Assembly: GCA_964547105.1 (NCBI GenBank)
Contig: CAZJLO010000010.1
Coordinates: 1 to 53,853 of the forward strand
Length of the DNA: 53,853 bases
Direction: 5' to 3'
DNA from: RXOA01 sp964547105
GTDB taxonomy: Bacteria > Bipolaricaulota > Bipolaricaulia > UBA7950 > UBA9294
Shown here: positions 1 to 7,275 of the stretch, piece by piece
How the letters are laid out: every line of letters starts with the position of its first letter
Numbering within the stretch: position 1 is the stretch's first letter
Position numbers and translations under genes: made by a program
Notes under the pieces: generated by a model
Told to the model about the DNA's origin: nothing
The model's database searches: none
Seen by the model: the letters and a program-made list of their open reading frames with translations, nothing else

Positions 1-82
1 CACGGGTTCGAACTGCGTTTTCTGGATTGCAGAGGGTTCCTCAGAGTTCATCAATTAATCCGATTGTTTGTTTATGTTTTTT

Positions 83-104
83 GCGCGCGGCTCAGGCCGC
101 GCGC
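83..104 (+). terminator. GC-rich hairpin, possible terminator of an upstream gene
   Basis: A perfect 9-bp stem (GCGCGCGGC / GCCGCGCGC) with a 4-nt TCAG loop is followed by TTGCTT. A T-rich run precedes it. The weak U-tract makes this an imperfect intrinsic terminator. It probably ends a gene lying to the left of the window. Confidence 0.45.
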
Positions 105-135
105 TTGCTTCCAACGAAGGATTGAATCAAACGAG

Positions 136-342
136 ATGAAGTTATCCCGTATTCTGTGCATCGTAACCTTGTGCGTTTCGTCAGCCTGGGCGGCAGGAGA
201 GGAGCGTGCCCCCGCGTCCCACCATCGTTCTGGGGTTCTGAGTCCTAGCGTCTCCGATTCAGTCCCGCAATTGCCAGGATGCCTCAAGGGCCAGCTCGGC
301 CGAGGATTGGCGCAACCGGAGCGGGACGCGACATTAAATTAG
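136..342 (+). CDS. Small secreted-like hypothetical peptide or gene remnant
   Basis: A 68-residue reading frame begins with a convincing Sec-type signal sequence (MKLSRILCIVTLCVSSAWA, with likely cleavage after AWA), followed by a short low-complexity tail with no recognisable domain. The nearest purine-rich block (GAAGGA, 116-121) is about 14 nt from the ATG, too far for a normal ribosome site. The frame stops 14 bp before the acetyltransferase start. It may be the 5' end of a broken secreted-protein gene rather than an intact small gene. I do not recognise a family. Confidence 0.3.
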   Translation: MKLSRILCIVTLCVSSAWAAGEERAPASHHRSGVLSPSVSDSVPQLPGCLKGQLGRGLAQPERDATLN

Positions 343-344
343 CC

Positions 345-350
345 TACAAT
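345..350 (+). promoter_or_regulatory. -10 element TACAAT, apparently driving a leaderless transcript
   Basis: TACAAT lies six bases upstream of the ATG of the GNAT gene at 357, and there is no Shine-Dalgarno sequence between them. No convincing -35 box is visible. The spacing places transcription initiation at or next to the start codon. Confidence 0.45.
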
Positions 351-356
351 CTACAC

Positions 357-929
357 ATGAGAACCGATGGGCTGCCGCTGCACACGGAGCGTCTTATTGT
401 TCGCCGGTTCGAGGATCGTGACATCCCCGACGTTGTTGACTACTCCCAGCATGACGAGAACGACCGTTTCCGCGAGCGGAACGTTGGTTGGGAACTCACA
501 GAGGAAGGTGTACGTAGCTACTGGACGCCGATGGCTGCGATGAGTGTTGTGGATGCGACGAGCTGGCTTGCCCTTGTGATCGAGGTGAAGGCGCTTGGCC
601 GCGTTGTCGGCAACACCGGATTCAACACCAAGAAGATCGGCGAGCACGCGCAGGCGATGATCGGCTGTATCCTCGGACAGGCATTCGAGGGGAACGGCTA
701 CGCCACCGAGGCGGTCACCGCTCTACTCGACTATTTGTTCTTTGCTGAGAAACTCCACCGTGTCTTCGCGTCGACATCTCCCGAGAACGCCAAATCCTGG
801 CGTCTGATGGAACGGCTCGGGATGAGACGGGAAGCCCACTTCCGCAGGAATTGCTTTGTGGATGACACGTGGGGCGACGAGTACATCTACGCCGTTCTCG
901 AAGAGGAGTGGCGAACAAGACGCAGGTGA
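357..929 (+). CDS. GNAT family N-acetyltransferase (RimJ/RimL type)
   Basis: This 190-residue protein has the full GNAT_3/RimJ-RimL layout. An N-terminal TERLIVRRFEDRD strand-helix is followed by a central segment, and then the acetyl-CoA-binding loop region G-x-GYATEAV (about residues 120-128). The typical C-terminal ENAKSWRLMERLGMRREAHFR block follows. The family transfers acetyl groups to N-terminal amines of proteins or to small amines; the substrate here cannot be predicted. The start at 357 was chosen because the conserved N-terminus begins there, and because TACAAT sits just upstream with no ribosome-binding site, which suggests a leaderless message. It is the first gene of the window and has no obvious operon partner. 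Confidence 0.88.
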   Translation: MRTDGLPLHTERLIVRRFEDRDIPDVVDYSQHDENDRFRERNVGWELTEEGVRSYWTPMAAMSVVDATSWLALVIEVKALGRVVGNTGFNTKKIGEHAQAMIGCILGQAFEGNGYATEAVTALLDYLFFAEKLHRVFASTSPENAKSWRLMERLGMRREAHFRRNCFVDDTWGDEYIYAVLEEEWRTRRR

Positions 930-973
930 ACGGGCGGCCACATCCCTGTTTCCGGTTGCTGCTGTCCGTCAGG

Positions 974-1003
974 TTGATGTTCTTGGCCGTGCGGCGGTAC
1001 CGT
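974..1003 (+). promoter_or_regulatory. Predicted promoter of the FG-GAP protein gene
   Basis: TTGATG (974-979) and TACCGT (998-1003) are separated by 18 bp. This places the start of transcription about 30 nt before the gene at 1042, which has its own AAGGAG ribosome site. The -10 resembles the TACNNT boxes found before other genes here. Confidence 0.4.
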
Positions 1004-1041
1004 TGAACCCAATCCCGAGCGTGAATCGAAAGGAGCGTTCG

Positions 1042-2151
1042 ATGAAGCGGATCGCATCCGTCTTCTGTGTCATCGTGGCCGTTGCAGCTGCAGCCTCATG
1101 TCAGGACAACGCTCCGGCGCTGTCGTTCATTCAGGGTGGAGGCTATGGCAGTGCCGGTACCTTCCAGATCGTTGTCGGCGATGTGGACGGTGATGGCGAT
1201 CTGGACGCGGTGTTTGCCAACATGAGCGGCGGCTGCGAGCTGTGGACGAACGGCGGCGACGGACGGTTCACGAACGCCTACCAATCGCTGGGGTTCGCCG
1301 GGCATGGCATCGGCATCGGCGATCTCGACAACGATGGTGACCTGGATCTATTGATCACCCGTGCCAGCGGTGCGCAGGAAAGTTCCGTCTACTTCAATGA
1401 CGGAACGGGGAGGTTTTCTCTCGCCGGAGAGTTGGACGACCGAACGCGAGCCGGCAACCTCGTCTCGCTGTTCGACCTGGAAGGAGACGGAGATCTCGAT
1501 GCGGGCATCTACTATGCCGACCGCTACAACATCGTGTACCTCAACAACGGCGCAGGGCGGTTCGAGCCCCAGGCGGCGCGGATCCCGGGGATGGCGTTCT
1601 GGGGTGATGTCGACCAGGACGGCGATGTGGATGCGGTGGTCGAGCGACACGGCGGCGGGTACGCGACGTGGCTCAATGCGGGCGGCGAAGGTCCGTTCGA
1701 GCAGGGACGCCAGATCGCCGTGCCGACGCCATTTCTCCCTGGAAGTGCCGAGCTTGCCGACCTTGACGCCGACGGCGATCTCGATCTGGTGGCCGCAAGC
1801 GGAAGTTCTTCGATTGAGACACCGATCACCGTGTTGTTGAACGATGGTGCCGGCGTGTTTGCCTACGCCCCGGACGATCGATTTCTGGTCACCGCCGGCC
1901 GGCTATCTGTCGGAGATTTCAATGGTGACGGTGCGCCCGACGTGCTGGTTCGCTGTCTGAGCCAGCCTGACAGGATCGGTCTCAACGATGGCCACGGCGG
2001 ATTCATCGATTCCGGTGTCCGTTTCGGCGCCGATGGGCTGGACGGGATTGCGGGCGTTGGCGATCTTGACGGCGACGGCGATGTGGACGTGTTCACCGCA
2101 CAGTACGACCCGCCCGGGCCGAACGAGGTGTGGTTCAATTCAGCGGAGTAG
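1042..2151 (+). CDS. FG-GAP/VCBS repeat lipoprotein, predicted seven-bladed propeller
   Basis: This 369-residue secreted protein starts at an ATG preceded by AAGGAG. The N-terminus is a signal peptide ending AAAASC, which looks like a lipobox with the Cys as the lipidated residue. The rest is seven tandem repeats, each carrying a calcium-loop motif of the D-x-D-x-DGD-x-D type (for example GDVDGDGDLDAVF, GDLDNDGDLDLLI, GDLDGDGDVDVFT). Seven such repeats are what integrin-alpha-like beta-propellers use, so a surface-anchored Ca2+-binding adhesion or scaffold role is inferred. No enzymatic domain is visible. The neighbouring secreted PKD protein suggests a cell-surface theme. Confidence 0.88.
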   Translation: MKRIASVFCVIVAVAAAASCQDNAPALSFIQGGGYGSAGTFQIVVGDVDGDGDLDAVFANMSGGCELWTNGGDGRFTNAYQSLGFAGHGIGIGDLDNDGDLDLLITRASGAQESSVYFNDGTGRFSLAGELDDRTRAGNLVSLFDLEGDGDLDAGIYYADRYNIVYLNNGAGRFEPQAARIPGMAFWGDVDQDGDVDAVVERHGGGYATWLNAGGEGPFEQGRQIAVPTPFLPGSAELADLDADGDLDLVAASGSSSIETPITVLLNDGAGVFAYAPDDRFLVTAGRLSVGDFNGDGAPDVLVRCLSQPDRIGLNDGHGGFIDSGVRFGADGLDGIAGVGDLDGDGDVDVFTAQYDPPGPNEVWFNSAE

Positions 2152-2282
2152 CCGGAATCTCGTTTGGCGACAGCCGTGTTCGTCGATCCTGTTGGTTGTA
2201 CGGGAACCCTGAATCGCCTCCCGTGCAGCTGCGCTTGAATTGCCCCGAACGACCGAAACTGGGTGGATGCCCCCGATTTCCG

Positions 2283-2288
2283 TATAGT
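2283..2288 (+). promoter_or_regulatory. Possible -10 element before the PKD lipoprotein gene
   Basis: TATAGT lies about 30 nt before the GTG start at 2319. The best -35 candidate at proper spacing (around CTGGGT) is poor, so the call is tentative. Confidence 0.3.
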
Positions 2289-2318
2289 GGGATCAAAGCA
2301 GGAAGGGAGGCCGGTATC

Positions 2319-3071
2319 GTGCAACGTGCTTCGATTCACTTCGGAAAGCTTCTTGTGGTTGCTGTGCTGGGTGCGGCGTTGCTGCCGCTGGTGACGGGAT
2401 GCGATCTGATCGACAAGATCTTGGATGCGATCTCGCCCGGAGGTGGAACGACCGGTTCGCCTCAGGCGGCGATGACGGCGGTGATTGATGATGATCTTGT
2501 CGACATGGGATTGAATCCGGATCTGCGGCCTCCGCTGTTGTACCAGTTCAGCTGTGCTGGCTCGCTCAATGAGGATGGGATTTCCATCTTCGATCCGATG
2601 GCGGGGATGCATGACAAGGCTTGGGATTACGGCGACGGCACCACGCGCGGTTTCGAGTGGAGCGACACCAACCCGCAGCACATCTACCGCCGGGAAGGGA
2701 TATACATTGCCAGTCTCACCTTGCGGGATGCCGCCAGCGGCGCCACGGACACGGTTCAGCAGACGATCACGATCGGTCCGGGATGGCTGGAGATCGTCAG
2801 TCTCGCCACGGCAGATCGTCCCGATGGCCAGGTGGACGTGACCGTGGTCGTGCGCAATCAGAGCCAGCAGGATCTTCGGGTGTTCACCGTAGACCTGCTG
2901 GTGGACGGCGTTCCTTGGCCCTCCAATCTTGGCGTGACTCTAGGCCCAGGAATGAATCCGGATCGTCTCGCTCCCGGCGCGATCTACACCCTGCGAGGCG
3001 CGGTCGGCAGTTGGACCGGCACGCTGACGGTTCACTCCTCGTTTTGCACGCCGTGGGTAGCCGGTCCATAG
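2319..3071 (+). CDS. PKD-domain lipoprotein
   Basis: The predicted 250-residue lipoprotein has a GTG start chosen because GGAAGGGAGG lies 8 bp upstream and the frame then opens directly into a signal peptide. The lipobox is LVTGC near residue 27. Residues about 50-150 form a PKD-like immunoglobulin fold, marked by WDYGDGTT and the downstream HIYRREGIY strand. The C-terminal 90 residues look like a second beta-sandwich (CARDB-like: VTVVVRNQSQQDLRVFTVDLLVDG), a fold often found in cell-surface proteins. The function is probably binding or structural at the envelope. It is the first of four PKD proteins in the first 11 kb. Confidence 0.82.
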   Translation: MQRASIHFGKLLVVAVLGAALLPLVTGCDLIDKILDAISPGGGTTGSPQAAMTAVIDDDLVDMGLNPDLRPPLLYQFSCAGSLNEDGISIFDPMAGMHDKAWDYGDGTTRGFEWSDTNPQHIYRREGIYIASLTLRDAASGATDTVQQTITIGPGWLEIVSLATADRPDGQVDVTVVVRNQSQQDLRVFTVDLLVDGVPWPSNLGVTLGPGMNPDRLAPGAIYTLRGAVGSWTGTLTVHSSFCTPWVAGP

Positions 3072-3226
3072 AGCGCCCCCTGCGGCTCCGGGAATCGGGC
3101 GGAACCGGAAGCATCCCAAAGCGGAACTGAGCATTGTTCTCGCTCCGCGTGCGCGGATGTGGAATTGGCTTATTGGCTTCCGGGATACGGACAATCATCG
3201 GCACCGGAGCAAGCACAAGGAGCGAG

Positions 3227-3673
3227 ATGGCCGAGAACGCCCCGAGATCGCAGTCATCGATCACCTGGTTCTACTACGATAACTTCGAAGCGGCAGCTGT
3301 CTTCTACAGTGACACGCTCGGGTTGGAGCCGGTTCTTGACCAAACGTGGGCGCGGGTGTTTCGCATTGCACGGGATGCGTTTGTCGGGCTCGTCAACGCG
3401 CGTGCCGGCAAGGGAACCTGCCGTCCGCAGCAGACCAATGCCGTGTTGTTGACGTTTGTGGTTGACGATCTGAGTGGCTGGCACGACAAGCTCGTTGCAG
3501 CAGGCGTTTCGCTCGACAGCGACATCGTGACGATGAAGGATCTGGCGATTCGGACGTTCTTTCTGACCGACCCGGGCGGGTACCGGTTGGAGTTCCAGGA
3601 GTTCCTCAACCCGTCAGCGCGAAAGACGTTCCACGAACCCACGGACGGCATGTCTGCAGCTCCCAACGGCTGA
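3227..3673 (+). CDS. VOC superfamily (glyoxalase/bleomycin-resistance-like) protein
   Basis: This 148-residue protein shows the paired beta-alpha-beta-beta-beta modules of the vicinal-oxygen-chelate fold. The first contains the WFYYDNFEAAAVFYSDTLGL segment and the second contains VDDLSGWHDKLVAAGV and the terminal FFLTDPGGYRLEFQEF signature. VOC proteins include glyoxalases, dioxygenases and resistance proteins; the substrate here is unknown. The C-terminal glutamate of LEFQEF is the usual metal-ligand position. The ATG at 3227 is supported by AAGGAG four bases upstream. About 150 bp of sequence with no evident gene separates it from the lipoprotein before it. Confidence 0.85.
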   Translation: MAENAPRSQSSITWFYYDNFEAAAVFYSDTLGLEPVLDQTWARVFRIARDAFVGLVNARAGKGTCRPQQTNAVLLTFVVDDLSGWHDKLVAAGVSLDSDIVTMKDLAIRTFFLTDPGGYRLEFQEFLNPSARKTFHEPTDGMSAAPNG

Positions 3674-3837
3674 ATCATCACGGCGAGCTGCCCGCTGAAG
3701 CGGTTGATGGATCTGTGCAAAGATTTACCGTATCCTTTTTTCCATCATACGATAAAAAAACGTGCTGAGTGTGAGGAGTTGGCCTGGCTAGCGTGGCGGC
3801 GGGCGCCGGAATAGACGAGCCGGAAGCCTCTCTTCTG

Positions 3838-3843
3838 TACAAT
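3838..3843 (+). promoter_or_regulatory. Possible -10 element before the S10 peptidase gene
   Basis: TACAAT sits about 65 nt upstream of the chosen start at 3908, in an otherwise non-coding stretch. No good -35 box is present at 16-18 bp. The AT-rich patch at 3721-3770, with runs of T and A, is unusual for this GC-rich sequence and may contribute an upstream element. Confidence 0.3.
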
Positions 3844-3907
3844 GATCGTTGAATCAAGTGAGCGTGTCCGCGACTTGTGGCGGGCGAAGGCAAAGGAGAG
3901 CGAACCG

Positions 3908-5380
3908 ATGGGCGATGAGGCGAAGAAACCCGAAGGCAACGGCGACGAGAGGTCGACAAAGAAACGGAAGCTCCTGGGAATCGAGCCTGTAGAGACGCGG
4001 CACGAGATGACCGTCAACGATCGCAGACTCGGCTATACCGCTCGATCCGGTGCAATTGCGCTGAAGGACGAGTTCGATGAAACCGAGGCCGAACTCTTCT
4101 TCACCGCGTACGACCTTGATCTCGAAGATGCTGCAAATCGGTCTGATCGCCCACTGACGTTCGTGTTCAACGGCGGGCCGGGATCCTCTTCGGTTTGGCT
4201 GCACATGGGTGCGTTGGGACCGAAGCGGGTTCGGATGGAGAAGGAAGGCTGGATGCCGTCCCCTCCGTATCGCTACGAAGACAATCGGCAAACCTGGCTC
4301 GACCAAACCGACCTGGTGTTCATCGATCCTGTAGGAACCGGATTCAGCCGTGCGGCGAACGAGGAGTTGGACAAGAAGTTCTGGAGTTTTCAAGGAGATA
4401 TCGAATCCGTCGGAGAGTTCATCCGCCTGTATCTCACACGGTACAAGCGATGGACATCCCCGTTATTCCTGGCCGGGGAAAGCTACGGAACGACGCGAGC
4501 TGCAGCGCTGGCCGGGCACTTGGTCGAACGCGGGATCACGTTCAACGGTATCGTCCTGATCTCGACCGTCCTGGATCTTGGTTCGATCCGTTTTGCGGAG
4601 GCGAACGATCTTCCGTTCCAGTTGTTTGTTCCCACTTACGCGGCGACGGCCTGGTTCCACGGGAAACTCGATCGCTCCCTGCAAGATCTTTCGCTTCCCG
4701 ATCTGATGGCCGAGGTCAAGGCGTGGTCGGAGAGCGAGCTGACCGTGGCGCTGATGAGAGGCGATCGACTTGACGAGAGCGAACGGCGTGACATCGCCGG
4801 GAGACTGGCTCGTTACACGGGGCTTGATCAGGACTACATCCTTGGAACCAATCTTCGGATCGAGATCCATCGCTTCTGCAAGGCGCTGCTGCGCGAAGAG
4901 AAGCGAAGCGTCGGCCGGTTGGACTCCCGATTCAAGGGCGTAGAAGCACTGGCAATCAACGAGCGGCCGGAATTCGACCCATCAATGCAGGCGATCACGC
5001 CGCCGTACACGGCGGCACTCAATCAGTATGTCCGGTCCGAGTTGGGGATCGAAACCGACCTCGTGTACGAGACGCTGAGCTTGAGCGTGAACGAGAAATG
5101 GGCGTGGGAAAATGGTATGCTTCCCGCCACCGGTGAGGCGCTTCGCGGAGCGATGGCCAAGAATCCGTACATGCGGGTCCTTGTGGGGCAAGGCTACTAC
5201 GATCTGGCCACGCCGCATTTCGCAACGGAATACATGATCACCCACATGAACGTCGATCCCGAATTGCGTGGCAATGTGGAGATGAAGCACTACAAGGCCG
5301 GGCACATGTTTTACTTGGATGAGGCGTCATTGGCGGAATTCAAGCGAGACGTCGACACGTTTATCGCAAACTCGATCTAG
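3908..5380 (+). CDS. S10 family serine carboxypeptidase-like hydrolase
   Basis: This 490-residue alpha/beta hydrolase carries all S10 signatures: the oxyanion/substrate motif FNGGPGSSSVW, the nucleophile in GESYG (Ser192), the acid in GYYDLATP (Asp432) and the base in AGHMFY (His466). S10 enzymes release C-terminal amino acids from peptides at acidic pH. There is no signal peptide; the N-terminus is a highly charged Lys/Glu-rich tail, so the protein is probably cytoplasmic. An in-frame ATG at 3842 exists, but AAAGGAGAG sits correctly only for 3908. It may supply amino acids from peptides to the catabolic dehydrogenases encoded further along the window. Confidence 0.88.
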   Translation: MGDEAKKPEGNGDERSTKKRKLLGIEPVETRHEMTVNDRRLGYTARSGAIALKDEFDETEAELFFTAYDLDLEDAANRSDRPLTFVFNGGPGSSSVWLHMGALGPKRVRMEKEGWMPSPPYRYEDNRQTWLDQTDLVFIDPVGTGFSRAANEELDKKFWSFQGDIESVGEFIRLYLTRYKRWTSPLFLAGESYGTTRAAALAGHLVERGITFNGIVLISTVLDLGSIRFAEANDLPFQLFVPTYAATAWFHGKLDRSLQDLSLPDLMAEVKAWSESELTVALMRGDRLDESERRDIAGRLARYTGLDQDYILGTNLRIEIHRFCKALLREEKRSVGRLDSRFKGVEALAINERPEFDPSMQAITPPYTAALNQYVRSELGIETDLVYETLSLSVNEKWAWENGMLPATGEALRGAMAKNPYMRVLVGQGYYDLATPHFATEYMITHMNVDPELRGNVEMKHYKAGHMFYLDEASLAEFKRDVDTFIANSI

Positions 5381-5461
5381 GACAAGGAGATGAGGGTCGG
5401 ATCCGTTTTCTTCGGGCGTCTGGATGAATGCGCATGAAGATGGATCGAGCTTCCGTGGGAT

Positions 5462-7057
5462 ATGCAACTGAGGATCCATCAGATCATTGCCGGGCTGGAT
5501 GACGCGGAGGCGGACATCCTTCGCAGAGTTGCGCGGAGGCTTGGTTGCCGGGAACAGGAATTGGACCGCCTCAAGGTTGTTCGTCGATCGCTTGATGCTC
5601 GCGGCCACGACAGAGTCCCCCGGTATGTGTTGACCGTGGAGGTCGACTACACGGGCAACTCGGCCCTTTCGCTTGCCGCGGGGAGAATCGAAGCGGCGAA
5701 GCCGGAACCCTCCAGCCGCCCCGCGATCCGAGCACGATCAGACGCAAGATCCCGCCAGCGCCCGGTGGTGGTCGGCGCAGGTCCCGCCGGTTTGATGGCG
5801 ACGCTGACGTTGGCCGAAGCGGGGCTTGAGCCTGTTCTGATCGAACGCGGGTCGCCGGTCGAGACGCGTGGGCGTGATGTCGAAGCGTTCTGGCGGCAAG
5901 GGCTCCTGAACCAGGAGAGCAACGTTCTCTACGGAGAAGGAGGCGCGGGACTGTTCTCCGACGGCAAACTGACGTCCCGTATCAAGGATCGCGCCAGCAT
6001 CCGCCACTTCCTTGAAGTTCTCGTTGATTGCGGGGCTCCGCCCGAGATCCTGGTCGATGCCGAACCCCATCTTGGCAGTGATATCCTGACCGAGATCATT
6101 CCTGCACTTCGCGATCGCATCCNNNNNNNNNNAGTCCGTTTCGGCGCGAGGCTCGAATCGCTTCACGTCGAGGACGGATTCCTCCGCGGACTCACCGTTT
6201 CCGGCCAGCAGCTGACGGCCGACGCTTGCTTCCTCGCCACCGGACACAGCGCGCGGGACGTCTATGAGATGCTCGTTGCGGCGGGTGCTTCGCTGCAGCC
6301 CAAGGCGTTTGCGCTTGGCGTGCGGGTCGAGATTCCGCAGGACCGGATCAATACGGCACAGTACGGTCGTTCTGCCGATCACCCGCGGCTTGGAAGTGCG
6401 TCGTTTCGACTGACGCGCAAGGCAGCCCACCGGGCCCGAAGCTGCTATAGCTTCTGCATGTGTCCCGGAGGCGTTGTGATTGCCTGTGCATCGTCAGATC
6501 GCATGCTGACGACTAATGGTATGAGCTTCTCGGGGCGCGCCAAGCCATTCGGGAATGCTGCATTTCTCGTGCCGATCCGTCCGGAAGACTTCAGCGGCGG
6601 AGATGGGGATCAGGCATTGGCGGGAGTTGCTTTTCAGCGGCGGTGGGAGCGGGCGGCATTTGACGCGGGCGGCGGCGACTTCGGCGTTCCGGCACAGAGA
6701 TTAACGGCGTTTCTCGAAGGCGGATCCCCCGAGGAGATCCCCGAAGCACGCTCCTGCAGTCGCGCTGTATCCGCGGAGCTGCGGGATGTGTTGCCGGAAT
6801 TCGTTGCCGACACGCTTCATGCGGCGATTCCCAGGATGCTGCTCGAGCTTCGAGGCGTGAGGCCGGAACAGGTCCTTCTCTACGCCGCCGAGACCCGCAG
6901 CTCGTCGCCGGTGAGAGTCTTGCGTCGCGCAGAAGACGGCCAGTCGATCGACATTGCCGGGTTGTACCCGATCGGAGAGGGATCCGGATACGCCGGGGGG
7001 ATTGTCAGCTCGGCGGTGGATGGCCTACGTGCCGCCCTGGCACTGACGCAATCCTGA
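5462..7057 (+). CDS. FAD-dependent dehydrogenase of the COG2509 type, interrupted by an assembly gap
   Basis: A predicted flavoprotein of about 531 residues. The N-terminal ~90 residues form the small alpha/beta domain typical of this family (IHQIIAGLDDAE.. RRSLDARG). The Rossmann FAD-binding loop follows (VVVGAGPAGLMATLTLAEAG, residues about 100-120), then GEGGAGLFSDGKLTSR and a C-terminal GEGSGYAGGIVSSAVDG motif that closes over the flavin. The biological substrate of this widely conserved family is not established. Ten N bases interrupt the gene at 6123-6132; the frame stays open on both sides if the gap really is ten bases, giving four unknown residues. It follows the peptidase by 81 bp and may be co-transcribed with it. 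Confidence 0.85.
   Translation: MQLRIHQIIAGLDDAEADILRRVARRLGCREQELDRLKVVRRSLDARGHDRVPRYVLTVEVDYTGNSALSLAAGRIEAAKPEPSSRPAIRARSDARSRQRPVVVGAGPAGLMATLTLAEAGLEPVLIERGSPVETRGRDVEAFWRQGLLNQESNVLYGEGGAGLFSDGKLTSRIKDRASIRHFLEVLVDCGAPPEILVDAEPHLGSDILTEIIPALRDRIXXXXVRFGARLESLHVEDGFLRGLTVSGQQLTADACFLATGHSARDVYEMLVAAGASLQPKAFALGVRVEIPQDRINTAQYGRSADHPRLGSASFRLTRKAAHRARSCYSFCMCPGGVVIACASSDRMLTTNGMSFSGRAKPFGNAAFLVPIRPEDFSGGDGDQALAGVAFQRRWERAAFDAGGGDFGVPAQRLTAFLEGGSPEEIPEARSCSRAVSAELRDVLPEFVADTLHAAIPRMLLELRGVRPEQVLLYAAETRSSSPVRVLRRAEDGQSIDIAGLYPIGEGSGYAGGIVSSAVDGLRAALALTQS
6123..6132. other. Run of 10 N (assembly gap) inside the FAD-dependent dehydrogenase gene
   Basis: Ten consecutive undetermined bases. 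The gap falls between the residues RDRI and VRFGARL. Because 10 is a common placeholder length, the real gap size, and so the local protein sequence, is unknown. Confidence 0.99.
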
Positions 7058-7275
7058 CGTCGACCACACGGCGGCCGACTGGCCGTTTCGGCGGATTGGA
7101 TCGAGCGAATGCCGAAGTGCGATGACAAGACGGATGGCGGGCGGTCGCGGTTGTCCTTGCGTTGAGGCCGCACGGCATCGATCCTTCCGGCAAGACGTTC
7201 GTGTGTGCGTTGGCGGAAGCGGAGACATCTCTTGCTTGCTGCTCCAGCGCGGGTTCCGGGGGAGGGATACGGGCA

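Noticed and set aside
1..20. tRNA 3' end suggested by GGTTCGAA at the window start
   Set aside because: The flanking bases do not pair as a T-stem and there is no CCA or acceptor stem.
3721..3775. AT-rich patch with T and A runs as an attachment site or terminator
   Set aside because: Only a 5-bp inverted repeat is present, and there is no integrase or tRNA nearby. It may simply be promoter-proximal AT-rich DNA.
5390..5437. 15-codon frame with AAGGAG directly before its ATG, upstream of the FAD-dependent dehydrogenase
   Set aside because: The ribosome site touches the start codon with no spacing, and the peptide has no regulatory residue pattern.
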